Shown here in pieces: positions 33,350 through 42,290 of a stretch of 64,000 nt of DNA. Position 1 is the stretch's first letter. Each line of letters begins with the position of its first letter. A program made the translations under genes and the position numbers. The DNA is taken from contig DS990592.1 in NCBI GenBank assembly GCA_000155695.1, positions 1,760,556 to 1,824,555 on the forward strand, read 5' to 3'. The DNA comes from Verrucomicrobiia bacterium DG1235 (GTDB taxonomy: Bacteria; Verrucomicrobiota; Verrucomicrobiia; Opitutales; Opitutaceae). Below the pieces are notes generated by a model. The model was not told the origin of the DNA, did no database searches, and saw nothing but the letters and a program-made list of their open reading frames with translations.

Positions 33350-35932
33350 TTAAATGTCAGCGAGCTCCGACGCCTTGCGACTGTCTTGAGCGAGCGCTTC
33401 TGTTTCTGAGGATGAGTTGATGCGGCGTTTCTGGAAAGGAGCGGATTCGATGATTCCCATGATAAGAGTGGACGGCTTCCCATCCGACTCGTTGAGCGAC
33501 TCTACAAGGTGGTCTACCGTATCGACATCGTAATACTCCAAGCCGCGCCCCAAGGCGTAGGTGAGAAGCTTTTCAGTCAAGCAATGGTAGAAGTCTTCTC
33601 GTCGCTCGTTGGCGATTATGGTCTTGAGATCACGGATATCCGCGAAGCGCTCTCCGGTGATCAGCTGACCCTCTGGCTCGATCGGCTGGTTCATTTCCTC
33701 CTCCCGCCAAGCGCCCATCGCATTGAAGTTTTCAAGAGCCAGTCCGAGCGGATCCATACGACTGTGACAGGAGCGGCAAGCCCGTTTCTTGGCATGAAGC
33801 TCAAGAGTCTCGCGCAAGGACATCTCCGCGAGCTCCGCTTCGCTGGCCGCATCCTCGAGCGATGGAATGTTCGGCGGTGGAGGCGGAGGCGGCATGCCAA
33901 GAATGTTATCCAAAATGAATACGCCACGCTTTACCGGGGACGTACGCGTCGGATTTGAGGTAACTGCTAGCACCGTCCCCTGCGTCAATACCCCGCCACG
34001 AGCGCTATCCTCGGACAGCTGCACTTTACGCATTTTATCTCCGTCCACGCCGGTGATACCATAATGCTCCGCAAGCTTCTCGTTGAGAAATGTATAATCG
34101 CTATCGATCAGCTCAACGAAACTGCGGTCCTCTTGTAGTATATGTTCAAATACAAGCTCGCTCTCCTCCAGCATAGCCCTTCGAAGATCAGACGAAAGAT
34201 CCGGCTTCGGAATACGGAAGGACGCGAAAAATATTTTTCGAGCTTCAGCCATCTGCTCCTTTTCCTCTTCCGTACGGTTCTCTTCGCGGATCTCTCGAAT
34301 GCGTCGAAAGGTGGCGCGAGCTTCAGCTAGCTCCGGGTCCGGATTCTCGCGCAGCCAGATTGCGAAATTGCTGATCGGTACCGTCCCAATGTCGCGAGCC
34401 TGCAGCCACTGCCCCACGAAATTGCTCACAAACTCCTTGGCCTTAGGATGCTTGAGCATCCGCTTGACCTGAGGCTCGAGCTGCTCGCGAAGGCGACCTT
34501 CCGCCGCTAGGCTAAACAACTCCTCATCCGGCATCGTCGACCAGAGAAAATAGGACAAGCGCGAAGCGAGCGAATACTCGTCGATGTTGGCGTAAGCCTC
34601 ATTCGCGACCGGAGCTTCGACTTCCTCCTCTCGAAAAAGAAACCGTGGCGACGCGAGAACAGCGACGTACGCTCGCGATATGCCGGACTCGAATGTTTCG
34701 CCCTCCTGAGATTCTGAATACAGAGCAAGCGATACCAAACGCTCCAAGCTATACTCGTCAACCGGGCGACGATAGGCGCGACTCGCGAAATCCTCTATCA
34801 GCTCTCGGGCGTACTTGGCTCGCTTTCTCTTCGCAGCAGGCGCTTCTTTCGGAAAGAACTTCCTGTAGTCACGCGGCTCAACGTAGTGCTCCTCTGCAAA
34901 CGGGCCACGCACGTAGACATTATTGAGCTGAATCCTCAAATCCCTGATCTTTTCTGCATCAGGCGTGAGCGGCTGGATCTCAATAGTGAACTCATGCGTA
35001 CCCGGCTCCCAATGACGCTGATAGGCGTACTCAAACGATTTCCACCCCTCGCGAACAAAGGTTCGATCCAGAACCGTTTCACCATCTATCTTAAAAATGA
35101 AACGGCATTCGTTGAGATCGAACTGATTATTCACATAAGTCTCAACCGCCATAAGATCGATAGCCACTTCGTACCCGCCCGCGATCTCGACCTCATGCCG
35201 CGAGGAAACCACAAGCGGATCGTAATAGGAAAGCTGCTTCACCCAAGACGCTCCTTCCTCCACAGACTCGTTCGCTGAAACGAAAAACTTACCGCCAATC
35301 GCGTGTTCGGCTACAACGCGCGAACTTTGCGGCACCGCCTCCGAAATGATTGTCTGAGCGGCGTCGAGATACTTCTCCAGCAGCATCGGTGAAATGGTGA
35401 GCACGTCGCCAATGTTGTCGAAACCATGACCGGTGTCATCCGAAGGAAATTCAACTGCGGTGTCATAATCGTAGTCGAGCAGATCTTTGATCGTATTTCG
35501 GTATTCGACGCGGTTGAGCCTACGGATGGTTAAACGGCCTGGATCTGGCTGATTCGGGTCGAGCTCAAAAGCGTCTCCCTTGATCCAGTTCATCACCTGC
35601 TGCTTTTTCTCGGCAGGAAGCTGAGCTTCGTCAGCCGGTGGCATCAAGCCACTGCGAATGTTCTTCAAAGCCCTCAACCAGAGGCCATGGTCGCGGAGTT
35701 CCAAATCATTCGTGAAACCGTCCAAAACCACGCCGCCCTTGTCGCTCCCATACCCATGGCAATCGTAGCAGTACTGATCCAAAATCGGCTCAATGTCGCC
35801 ACTGAAAGACGCAAGCAACTCGTCATCGCCGTTGGCGAAAGACGGAGAAACAAAAAAGAAAGAGCCTGCCAAAAACGCCGAGACTAGCGTTCTTGAAAAA
35901 GCCTTTGGGGTAGTGGGGTAACTGGATGACAT
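33350..35932 (-). CDS. DUF1592-type multidomain cytochrome c protein (planctomycete/verrucomicrobial cytochrome)
   Basis: An 860-residue exported protein. The N-terminus MSSSYPTTPKAFSRTLVSAF leads to a signal peptide ending FANGDD. A PSCyt-type c-haem site follows (CYDCHG, C55-C58-H59). Domains in order: DUF1587 (RRLNRVEYRNTIKDLLDYDY), DUF1595, DUF1592 (SLASRLSYFLWSTMPDEELF), DUF1588 (VLAVTSNPTRTSPVKRGVFI, then the second haem-like site CRSCHSRMDPLGLALENFNA) and DUF1585 (KLLTYALGRGLEYYDVDTVD). The ATG at 35932 is chosen because the signal peptide begins there. It forms an operon with DUF1552. A periplasmic electron-transfer role, often near polysaccharide enzymes, is inferred. Confidence 0.92.
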   Translation of the reverse strand: MSSSYPTTPKAFSRTLVSAFLAGSFFFVSPSFANGDDELLASFSGDIEPILDQYCYDCHGYGSDKGGVVLDGFTNDLELRDHGLWLRALKNIRSGLMPPADEAQLPAEKKQQVMNWIKGDAFELDPNQPDPGRLTIRRLNRVEYRNTIKDLLDYDYDTAVEFPSDDTGHGFDNIGDVLTISPMLLEKYLDAAQTIISEAVPQSSRVVAEHAIGGKFFVSANESVEEGASWVKQLSYYDPLVVSSRHEVEIAGGYEVAIDLMAVETYVNNQFDLNECRFIFKIDGETVLDRTFVREGWKSFEYAYQRHWEPGTHEFTIEIQPLTPDAEKIRDLRIQLNNVYVRGPFAEEHYVEPRDYRKFFPKEAPAAKRKRAKYARELIEDFASRAYRRPVDEYSLERLVSLALYSESQEGETFESGISRAYVAVLASPRFLFREEEVEAPVANEAYANIDEYSLASRLSYFLWSTMPDEELFSLAAEGRLREQLEPQVKRMLKHPKAKEFVSNFVGQWLQARDIGTVPISNFAIWLRENPDPELAEARATFRRIREIREENRTEEEKEQMAEARKIFFASFRIPKPDLSSDLRRAMLEESELVFEHILQEDRSFVELIDSDYTFLNEKLAEHYGITGVDGDKMRKVQLSEDSARGGVLTQGTVLAVTSNPTRTSPVKRGVFILDNILGMPPPPPPPNIPSLEDAASEAELAEMSLRETLELHAKKRACRSCHSRMDPLGLALENFNAMGAWREEEMNQPIEPEGQLITGERFADIRDLKTIIANERREDFYHCLTEKLLTYALGRGLEYYDVDTVDHLVESLNESDGKPSTLIMGIIESAPFQKRRINSSSETEALAQDSRKASELADI

Positions 35933-36214
35933 ACAATTTCGCGGTCCTAGAAGGCGACGCTCGGTAGAACAAAATACGTGCAACGCATAACCAGCGCCGA
36001 CGATTGAAGAACCATCCGCCAACTAAGCCTGCAGTGCAAAATAGGACCAAGCGGAACGCTGATTCCTACGATTGAGATACCTTAGCTGTACTAATAGGGA
36101 CTAACAGCTTAGTTGCATTATTACGTTAGAGAAGCCGAGATTGACAACGAAATACCACCTCTAGGACTGAATCGTTGAATTGAGCCGCTGCCCCGGACGA
36201 GGCAAAGCTGCCCG

Positions 36215-36625
36215 CTATTCGGGCTTGCTGCGAAGCCAAGCGAGAAGCTTTTCCTTCTCCCCGTTTTCTTCGTAGGCGACCTTGATATCCTTCAGCCGCT
36301 GTTGCATCTCCGGACGGCGACGAAGACGAAACGACAGTTTCGCTTCATACGGCATTTCATCCTCCTCGATGAGCTCAAGCATCGTATCGAGATCGAAAAG
36401 CGTCTCGCGAATACCCGCCTCCGTCGAGAGAACCAAGTCCTCGCGAATCTCAGCTTCTCCATCGATCACCTCTCCATGACAAAACACGCAGCGCTGATCG
36501 AGAATCTCGCGCACGTCTTCCGGAATCGGAAACAAGTGCTGGATAGACGGGTCGCCGTCTTCAGCTGAAAGCGTCGTAGCGGCGAGCGTTGCGAAAATAA
36601 GGAGCGAGCGTGTTGGGGATGTCAT
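36215..36625 (-). CDS. Small exported c-type cytochrome-domain protein
   Basis: A 136-residue protein with a signal peptide (SLLIFATLAATTLSAEDGDP) and one haem-binding motif CVFCHG (C46-C49-H50) in ILDQRCVFCHGEVIDGEAEI. The rest is acidic and helical. It overlaps the upstream di-haem cytochrome gene by four bases (ATGA), so the two are translated together. It is likely to hand electrons between the di-haem protein and the DUF1592 protein; inferred from position only. Confidence 0.82.
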   Translation of the reverse strand: MTSPTRSLLIFATLAATTLSAEDGDPSIQHLFPIPEDVREILDQRCVFCHGEVIDGEAEIREDLVLSTEAGIRETLFDLDTMLELIEEDEMPYEAKLSFRLRRRPEMQQRLKDIKVAYEENGEKEKLLAWLRSKPE

Positions 36626-37530
36626 GGCTTGGAGTCTGTTGTTTCTGAAGTCACGTGTTTCTCGATCAGTTGATTGAGAGATTCTAGCTCTTGAGTGCCT
36701 AGCGGTCCCATTTCGTTGAGCAACAACAAGAAGTCTACCAGCAGGGTTTTCTCACTCTCGTTTAATAGCTTCTCGTAGCCCGGCATCCCAGTCGCCTGCC
36801 CCTCGAAATAGCGCTTGGCAAACCACCCCTTGAGACCGGACTCGACCGACAATCCACGGCCATGGTCTATCCAATAAAGAATCTCTTCGCGATCGCCACC
36901 CTCGGTCAACTCCAGGAAGTCGTTACCAAAAAAGCCGGGAATGTAGCCCTTAAATGACGCGGGATTTCCCGGTCCCCCCTGCCCGAGCTCTCCATGGCAT
37001 TGATAGCAAGCCTGCTGCCGGACAAGTCGATCACCATAAACGAAAAGCTCCTCACGAGAGAGCGCCGACGAATCGAGCGATTCAGGCAGCTCCAAATCCG
37101 CGTTGCCCATCCCTCCGGTCAATGAAATCCCTTTCGCCAAAATCCAAGCCGCTACCGCCTCTATTTCGTCTTCACTCAAATACTCACCCCCATAGGCAGG
37201 CATCTGTATCAAGTAGCGGCGGTGCCGTTCGCGCTCGTTCGCCGGCGACCCGTCACGTATCCATTCTTTTATGAGATCGCCGCTATCAATTCCGTTTTCC
37301 CAAAAAGTCGGCAGTCCGCGGCTTCGGTACTTGCCGGACGAGGACGAGCGAAAATTCAGCCTCGGCTCCTGCTCGCTGGCCGCGTGACACGCGTAACAAC
37401 CACTGCTCTCGACCAGCTCCCTTCCGAGGGATACAGGCGATGACTCCTTGCGCATGGCACCACGCGTCAGAGATACGCCTGCCGCCACCACCAGCAAGGT
37501 CGCGAGAGGGATAAACACCTTACTTTTCAT
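36622..37530 (-). CDS. Di-haem cytochrome c protein
   Basis: A 302-residue protein with an N-terminal membrane anchor or signal (MKSKVFIPLATLLVVAAGVS) and two CxxCH sites: CYACHA (C45-C48-H49) and CYQCHGELGQGGPGNPASFK in the second half. Candidate axial methionines lie in LIQMPAYGGEYLSEDE and QATGMPGYEKLLNESE. The two halves resemble cytochrome c family domains in tandem. The ATG at 37530 begins the signal; an earlier in-frame ATG at 37569 is the alternative. First gene of the minus-strand cytochrome set. Confidence 0.85.
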   Translation of the reverse strand: MKSKVFIPLATLLVVAAGVSLTRGAMRKESSPVSLGRELVESSGCYACHAASEQEPRLNFRSSSSGKYRSRGLPTFWENGIDSGDLIKEWIRDGSPANERERHRRYLIQMPAYGGEYLSEDEIEAVAAWILAKGISLTGGMGNADLELPESLDSSALSREELFVYGDRLVRQQACYQCHGELGQGGPGNPASFKGYIPGFFGNDFLELTEGGDREEILYWIDHGRGLSVESGLKGWFAKRYFEGQATGMPGYEKLLNESEKTLLVDFLLLLNEMGPLGTQELESLNQLIEKHVTSETTDSKP

Positions 37531-37831
37531 CGAAATAGCCAATCGATGAGAATGAGAGATTTCACCCATAGGCTTGTCAACCTGCAAGCGGAACGAAGTC
37601 GCGGTCGTTTGCCCTTTCGTGAGGGACGCGAAACGGCCCAAATCGACCTGTCTTCACAATTCCATTACATCCAGCTCACAAGCCTTCACTGTTTTTTGAA
37701 TCCAAACTTGAAAGGAATGTGAATAGAAGCCGACCCGCTTGCTGTAAGGACTTAACCTTATACCTTGTGGCTAATTGACCAACTCTGGGGAATCTGACCT
37801 CCCCATCACCACCAAAATATTTTAACACCAC

Positions 37832-38479
37832 ATGAAACGACTATACATTGTTGATGATTTGACCACCGTCCGGCAAATGCTGGCCGATGTTCTCGAGCGC
37901 CACAACTACGAGATCATTGGAGGCTGCGGAAACGGCCAAGACGCCCTAAAGGAAATAATGGAGCTGAAGCCGGATATCGTGATAGTCGACGCTCGGCTTC
38001 CAGGGCTGAACGGACTTGAAATCGTTCGTCGCCTGAACCGACAAATGCCCGAAACGCGCTTCCTCGTCTTCTCGGCCTACCAGAATCCATCTATCGTGAA
38101 GGACATGCTGGAGGCAGGCGCCCACGGCTTCGTCGAAAAGACCGCCAATCTCCGCGAGTTCATAAACGGACTCGGCATCGTCGCGGAAGGCGGCACTTTC
38201 TTCGGACCAAACGTGGCCGAACTCATCAGAAGCGTCGTCGCCAATCCAACGAACGTTCAACGCTCCAAAGACACCCTTACCGAACGCGAACGAGAAGTGC
38301 TGCAAATGATCGCCGAAGGTCACAGCACCAAAGAAATCGCCAAAAAGCTCGGTCTCAGCGTCAAGACAGTCGATAACCACCGCACCAACATGATGCGCAA
38401 ACTCGACCTCCACAACGTCGCCAGCATCACACGCTACGCCATGCAAAACGGCCTCATCGATCTCGAGCCAGCAATCTGA
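37832..38479 (+). CDS. NarL/FixJ-type response regulator
   Basis: A 215-residue two-domain regulator. Receiver: acidic pair D8-D9 (IVDDLTT), phospho-acceptor D53 (VIVDARLPGLNG), Ser/Lys switch in VFSAYQNPSIV and GFVEKTANL. C-terminal LuxR HTH: LTEREREVLQMIAEGHSTKE, then IAKKLGLSVKTVDNHRTNMM. No histidine kinase is adjacent, so it is an orphan here. A strong hairpin terminator follows. Confidence 0.92.
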   Translation: MKRLYIVDDLTTVRQMLADVLERHNYEIIGGCGNGQDALKEIMELKPDIVIVDARLPGLNGLEIVRRLNRQMPETRFLVFSAYQNPSIVKDMLEAGAHGFVEKTANLREFINGLGIVAEGGTFFGPNVAELIRSVVANPTNVQRSKDTLTEREREVLQMIAEGHSTKEIAKKLGLSVKTVDNHRTNMMRKLDLHNVASITRYAMQNGLIDLEPAI

Positions 38480-38520
38480 GTCGGATATCCTTTCCAAGAC
38501 CGACCGAAGACATTCCACCG

Positions 38521-38558
38521 AAAAAGAGGATGGAGGGCACGCGCCTTCCATCCTTTTT
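38521..38558. terminator. Bidirectional terminator between response regulator and CbiX-like gene
   Basis: GGATGGAGGG pairs with CCTTCCATCC (one mismatch) around CACGCG. It is flanked by an A-run and a T-run, so it can serve both converging genes. Confidence 0.75.
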
Positions 38559-38564
38559 ATTTAG

Positions 38565-39404
38565 CTAGTCGGCCAGCGATTCCTCGTACCGCCGAGCAAG
38601 CAAGGGCACGAGCAAAGGGCTCTTCCCCACCAGCGACGCGCAGTCCACCACGCCCCCTTCCCTGGCAAATCTCGAATCCGCGACGATTTGGTCAATATCG
38701 CCCCCTGGCCCCGCGTGCCGTCCAGGCGAGAAAAAGAGATAGCTCAAAACCAGCCGCTTCCAACCCGCCGAACAAGCATTCTCCAAAGCCCGTTCCAACA
38801 GAGGCTCGTTAAAATCGTATTCGCTGCCCTCGCGCCTTTCCATCGAGGCGGCAGAAACAGAAGACACGCGCCCCTCCAGCAAAGCCTCCACTTGAGCAGC
38901 CACCCGATTTCGACAGTCCGCTACGACTTTCAACGGACTTCCATGGTCCACCACGATCACACCGGGCCTATCACCCTCCGACTTCGTATCCATTTTCTGG
39001 ATAATCAGGTCTGCCAAAATTCTAGCCACTCCATCGTCGCCGGGACGTTCCGGATCCAGCAATGTCTTCACGACCTTCAATGTCGCCTCGCCATGCTTCG
39101 CCATAACTTCGGCCGTCACCTTCGGCAAATAGTCCGCTATCGCCGAACTTGGGCCAAAAAACAAGGGAACCACCCGAAACCGAGATACACCTACTGATAG
39201 GCTTTGGCGTAAAAATCGCCGCCAAGTCTGAGCCTCCACGCCATCGAGCTCATCCGCTGGAATCTTGCTGGAATGCAGCAGCGATACAGGATGAACCGCC
39301 TTTTCAAGCAGCGCGCCTAGCTCCTTGGCAATCTTCCGGAGACTCAAGACTGCATCCGGCCTCAACGATCCGTTATCTAATAATACTAAACACTCCTCAC
39401 TCAT
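38565..39404 (-). CDS. CbiX/SirB-like chelatase
   Basis: A 279-residue protein with two chelatase-like halves. The N-terminal half begins CLVLLDNGSLRPDAVLSLRK, where the usual catalytic His of HGS is replaced by Asn. The C-terminal half has intact VIVVDHGSPLKVVADCRNRV and FFSPGRHAGPGGDIDQIVAD. The CbiX/SirB family inserts cobalt or iron into sirohydrochlorin during cobalamin or sirohaem synthesis, with catalytic His in each metal site. Because one half lacks the His, activity likely depends on the second. No other corrin genes are near. Confidence 0.78.
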   Translation of the reverse strand: MSEECLVLLDNGSLRPDAVLSLRKIAKELGALLEKAVHPVSLLHSSKIPADELDGVEAQTWRRFLRQSLSVGVSRFRVVPLFFGPSSAIADYLPKVTAEVMAKHGEATLKVVKTLLDPERPGDDGVARILADLIIQKMDTKSEGDRPGVIVVDHGSPLKVVADCRNRVAAQVEALLEGRVSSVSAASMERREGSEYDFNEPLLERALENACSAGWKRLVLSYLFFSPGRHAGPGGDIDQIVADSRFAREGGVVDCASLVGKSPLLVPLLARRYEESLAD

Positions 39405-39494
39405 TTCGATTTCTCCAAAACTCTCGCCAGTAAATTCTTGCCGAACTTTGGCGAATACCGATAGTCGGACTATACGAAGACCAAGCCCCCCATC

Positions 39495-40088
39495 ATGTTC
39501 AAGAAAATCGTCCTAATCGCCACCGCATCTTTGATCGCAATCGCATTTTCCGGCTGTTCTAAAAAACCACGCCGCCCAAACCCACTCGATACCGTCATGG
39601 GTCAAGGCTACGACTCGGGAACAAGAGGAGGTTCTCAGTCAGACAGCTTCGATCCCCGCTTCGCGGGCGGAGACGGAAGCACACTCCAATCTCGCGGCGC
39701 CGGCTTCCCCGGATTCGAGGGGCAAAACCTCGAGGACCTCATCGCGAACGCCGAACGCAATCTGTACGAACCCGTGCTCTTCCAATTTGACTCCTCCAGC
39801 ATCGCGCCCAGCGAACGTGCCAAGCTCGATCAAGTCGCCAGTTTCCTCAAGGGCGCCGATCGCGTCGGAATCGTTCTCGAAGGCCACTGCGACTGGCGCG
39901 GCACTCAGGAATACAATCTCGCACTTGGCGACCGCCGAGCAAAGAGCGTGGAAAACTATCTCAGCACCCTAGGCGTGAACGCCTCAGTCATGCAGACACT
40001 TTCCCAAGGCGATCTTCAAGCAACTGAAGGAGCGAGCTCCGCCCAAATGGCCAAAGAAAGAAAAGTCGAGCTCCTCATCATTAGGTAG
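39495..40088 (+). CDS. pal: OmpA/Pal-like peptidoglycan-binding lipoprotein
   Basis: A 197-residue protein: a lipobox signal (LIAIAFSGCS, lipidated Cys at residue 21), a Pro/Gly/Ser-rich linker, then an OmpA-family domain (~95-197) with VLFQFDSSSIAPSERAKLDQ, then VASFLKGADRVGIVLEGHCD and WRGTQEYNLALGDRRAKSVE. It ties the outer membrane to peptidoglycan. The Tol-Pal partner tolB lies 3.5 kb away in the opposite orientation and is not co-transcribed. It stands alone, with a strong terminator. Confidence 0.88.
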   Translation: MFKKIVLIATASLIAIAFSGCSKKPRRPNPLDTVMGQGYDSGTRGGSQSDSFDPRFAGGDGSTLQSRGAGFPGFEGQNLEDLIANAERNLYEPVLFQFDSSSIAPSERAKLDQVASFLKGADRVGIVLEGHCDWRGTQEYNLALGDRRAKSVENYLSTLGVNASVMQTLSQGDLQATEGASSAQMAKERKVELLIIR

Positions 40089-40117
40089 ACGGCAAGATTC
40101 AAGCTCTCCCATCTTAC

Positions 40118-40146
40118 GCCCTGCTGCATTCCAGCAGGGCTTTTTT
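40118..40146 (+). terminator. Intrinsic terminator after pal
   Basis: GCCCTGCTG and CAGCAGGGC form a nine-base stem with a short loop followed by six T. Confidence 0.85.
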
Positions 40147-40369
40147 GCGCCAAAAAAAGCGCGAAATCTGATATTCGGATTTTGGCGCGTCCGCTGCTGA
40201 CGCGAACACCGAATGCAAAAACTCATCGCCATGGTGTAACATCCTCTTTACATGATGCTATTGCTATTCACAAAAATTAAGTGTTAATTCGCAAAAATCC
40301 GGACGTTGCTGGCTACCTTCGTTATTCGAATTCCAACACGCCCCCCGGGATAAATCAGAAGATAAACTC

Positions 40370-40831
40370 ATGAAAAAGACTACGATAGCCGCTGCAAAAA
40401 AAGCCGCCAAAAAAGCTGTTAAGAAGGCAGTCGTCAAAAAGGTTGCCGCTAAAAAGGCCCCCGCCAAAAAAGCAGCCCCAGCAAAACCGGTCAAAAAGGT
40501 CGCTGCCAAAAAGGCTCCCGCCAAGAAAGCCGTTTCCAAAAAAGCTCCCGCCAAGAAAGCTGCGGCCAAGACTTCGCCTAAGACTACTATTGTCGCGAAT
40601 GTCGATATTGGCTTCGGCAATACCTTGTATCTCCGCGGCGCCGCTCCCGGACTCTCGTGGTCAGAAGGCGTGCCGATGGATTGCAACGCGGATTCGACCT
40701 GGAGCATCAGTATCGCTGGCGTGACTACAGCCTTCGAATTCAAGGTCCTCATAAACGACGAGTACTGGAGTGCCGGATACAACGACACCGCCGCTCCCGG
40801 CACTGAGACAAGCATCACGCCAGCGTTCTAG
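40370..40831 (+). CDS. Histone H1-like basic tail fused to a CBM/E-set-like domain
   Basis: A 153-residue protein. Residues 1-70 are a Lys/Ala/Pro tail of repeated KKA and AKKAPAKKA units, like the tails of bacterial H1-like histones, which bind DNA non-specifically. Residues ~71-153 form a different, beta-rich domain: TTIVANVDIGFGNTLYLRGA, then APGLSWSEGVPMDCNADSTW, then FEFKVLINDEYWSAGYN. This resembles the glycogen/starch-binding (CBM20/48, E-set) fold. The fusion of a DNA-binding tail to a carbohydrate-binding-like fold is odd. A hairpin terminator follows. Confidence 0.8.
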   Translation: MKKTTIAAAKKAAKKAVKKAVVKKVAAKKAPAKKAAPAKPVKKVAAKKAPAKKAVSKKAPAKKAAAKTSPKTTIVANVDIGFGNTLYLRGAAPGLSWSEGVPMDCNADSTWSISIAGVTTAFEFKVLINDEYWSAGYNDTAAPGTETSITPAF

Positions 40832-40863
40832 TCAGAGACGAGACAATCACTATTCTTTCCAAG

Positions 40864-40897
40864 ACGGGCGATACTTCCAACAGTGTCGCCCGTTTTT
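40864..40897 (+). terminator. Intrinsic terminator after histone-like gene
   Basis: ACGGGCGATAC and GTGTCGCCCGT pair with one G-T position around an eight-base loop, then five T. Confidence 0.8.
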
Positions 40898-40925
40898 ACG
40901 TATCTAAAGCCGAACGTAATTGAAA

Positions 40926-41855
40926 TCATCTTACAGATACTGAACCCGAATCCCTGCTCCTCGGATGAAACTCGTCGTGAGCGCTACGCGTCCGATCTGC
41001 CTCGACACTCGTGTAAATCTGTGTCGTGGCAATATCTGCATGACCAAGAAGCTCTTGGATAATCCTCAAATCAGCGCCTCCTGTGAGCAAGTGAGTAGCA
41101 AAGGAATGCCGCAGCATATGAGGCTTCACCGGCTTGTCGATTCCAGCCGCCTTTGTGTATTTTCTCACTAAAACCCAAATCGTCTTTCGCGAGATAGCAG
41201 TACCGCGAGCGCTAAGAAAGACAGCGCTGCCTGTTTTCGATTTCACAAAACGAGGACGACCATTGCGAAGGTAGTCGCCGATCGCCGTAGCCGCCTTGCG
41301 ACCCATTGGACAAACACGCTCCTTCGAGCCCTTTCCATAAATTTTCAACGCCCCCAACTCCAGATCGATCTGCTGCAGCATTAGTCCGGACAATTCGGAT
41401 ACACGTAAACCCGACGAATAAAAAAGCTCCAGCATCGCCCTGTCGCGTAGCCCTTGCGCCGTCGTAAGGTCGGGAGCGCTCAACAAACGCTCCACTTCTT
41501 GAATACTGAGCGTAAAAGGAGCCTTTCTACGAAGCTTCGGACCGACCACAATTTCAGTGAATGATTTGTCGATCTTCCTTTCACGCATCAGATAAGCGTC
41601 AAGCGAACGAAGCGAGCTCAGTTTCCTACAAAGGCTAGCATTCGAGTAGTCCCCCTCGCTCAAAGCATAAATCCAGTCGGAGACATGGGAAGCTGTAAGC
41701 TTTTTCCAACTACCCACTCGACTCGACTTTTCGACATGTGCCAGAAATTGACTCAAGTCACTCTGGTAATTCTCGATCGTATTATCGGAAAGCCCCTTTT
41801 CCAAAGTAAGATAGGCGAGAAAATCATCAACGCCCTCTAAAAGCCTGCTAGCCAC
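40926..41855 (-). CDS. Tyrosine recombinase (XerC/XerD family)
   Basis: A 309-residue recombinase. The N-terminal SAM-like core-binding domain begins LLEGVDDFLAYLTLEKGLSD. The catalytic domain has LFYSSGLRVSELSGLML (Arg), IYGKGSKERVCPM (Lys), HMLRHSFATHLLTGGADLRI (His-xx-Arg), then IQELLGHADIATTQIYTSVE (His and nucleophile Tyr). The length and full catalytic set fit a chromosomal XerC/XerD that resolves chromosome dimers. No integron or phage genes are nearby, so a housekeeping role is favoured, but XerC versus XerD cannot be decided here. Confidence 0.92.
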   Translation of the reverse strand: MASRLLEGVDDFLAYLTLEKGLSDNTIENYQSDLSQFLAHVEKSSRVGSWKKLTASHVSDWIYALSEGDYSNASLCRKLSSLRSLDAYLMRERKIDKSFTEIVVGPKLRRKAPFTLSIQEVERLLSAPDLTTAQGLRDRAMLELFYSSGLRVSELSGLMLQQIDLELGALKIYGKGSKERVCPMGRKAATAIGDYLRNGRPRFVKSKTGSAVFLSARGTAISRKTIWVLVRKYTKAAGIDKPVKPHMLRHSFATHLLTGGADLRIIQELLGHADIATTQIYTSVEADRTRSAHDEFHPRSRDSGSVSVR

Positions 41856-41900
41856 GAATAGGCAGCATTAGGCCGGAAAATAATTTCCGCAAGGCGCTTC

Positions 41901-42173
41901 TTATCGGCGACGACGTGGGCCGAACGAGCGAATCGGAGCGTTTCGATTTTGAGCCGCGTTTCGCAAGCGATACACAATACGAGCCTTGTTCAAATCGTAA
42001 GGGCTCATTTCCATCTTAACCAAATCGCCAGCGGTGATCTTGATAAAATGCTTGCGAAGCTTTCCGGAGATGTGGGCAAGTACCTGGTGTCCATTTTCGA
42101 GCTCGACGCGAAACATCGTTCCGGGGAGCACTTGGATTATCTTGCCTTCTACTTGGATTGTCTCGTCAGCCAT
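41901..42173 (-). CDS. infA: Translation initiation factor IF-1
   Basis: A 90-residue OB-fold protein that assists the 30S initiation complex. The sequence [20 protein letters not shown], then [20 protein letters not shown], then [20 protein letters not shown] is typical. It ends with an extra basic tail (about 20 residues, ...SFGPRRRR) beyond the 72-residue norm. It starts on the opposite strand from tadA and is monocistronic. Arg-rich tails on IF-1 occur in several phyla. Confidence 0.95.
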   Translation of the reverse strand: MADETIQVEGKIIQVLPGTMFRVELENGHQVLAHISGKLRKHFIKITAGDLVKMEMSPYDLNKARIVYRLRNAAQNRNAPIRSFGPRRRR

Positions 42174-42290
42174 ATATTAAAAATCAAGGTCTGGCAGATC
42201 CGGCCAGAACGGTAAATGGAAGCGTCGTGTCTTTCATATCCTTGCCATTAGTCAAGAGTATTCATACCCACCTAAGCTCCACTCCCCTTT

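Noticed and set aside
36100-36160. Possible CRISPR or att-like repeat (TTAGCTGT...ACAGCTTA) upstream of the DUF1592 gene
   Set aside because: Only one loosely matching inverted pair, no spacing pattern and no integrase nearby.
40926-41855. Integron or prophage integrase
   Set aside because: No attC-like repeats, cassette genes or phage genes near it; a housekeeping Xer recombinase fits better.
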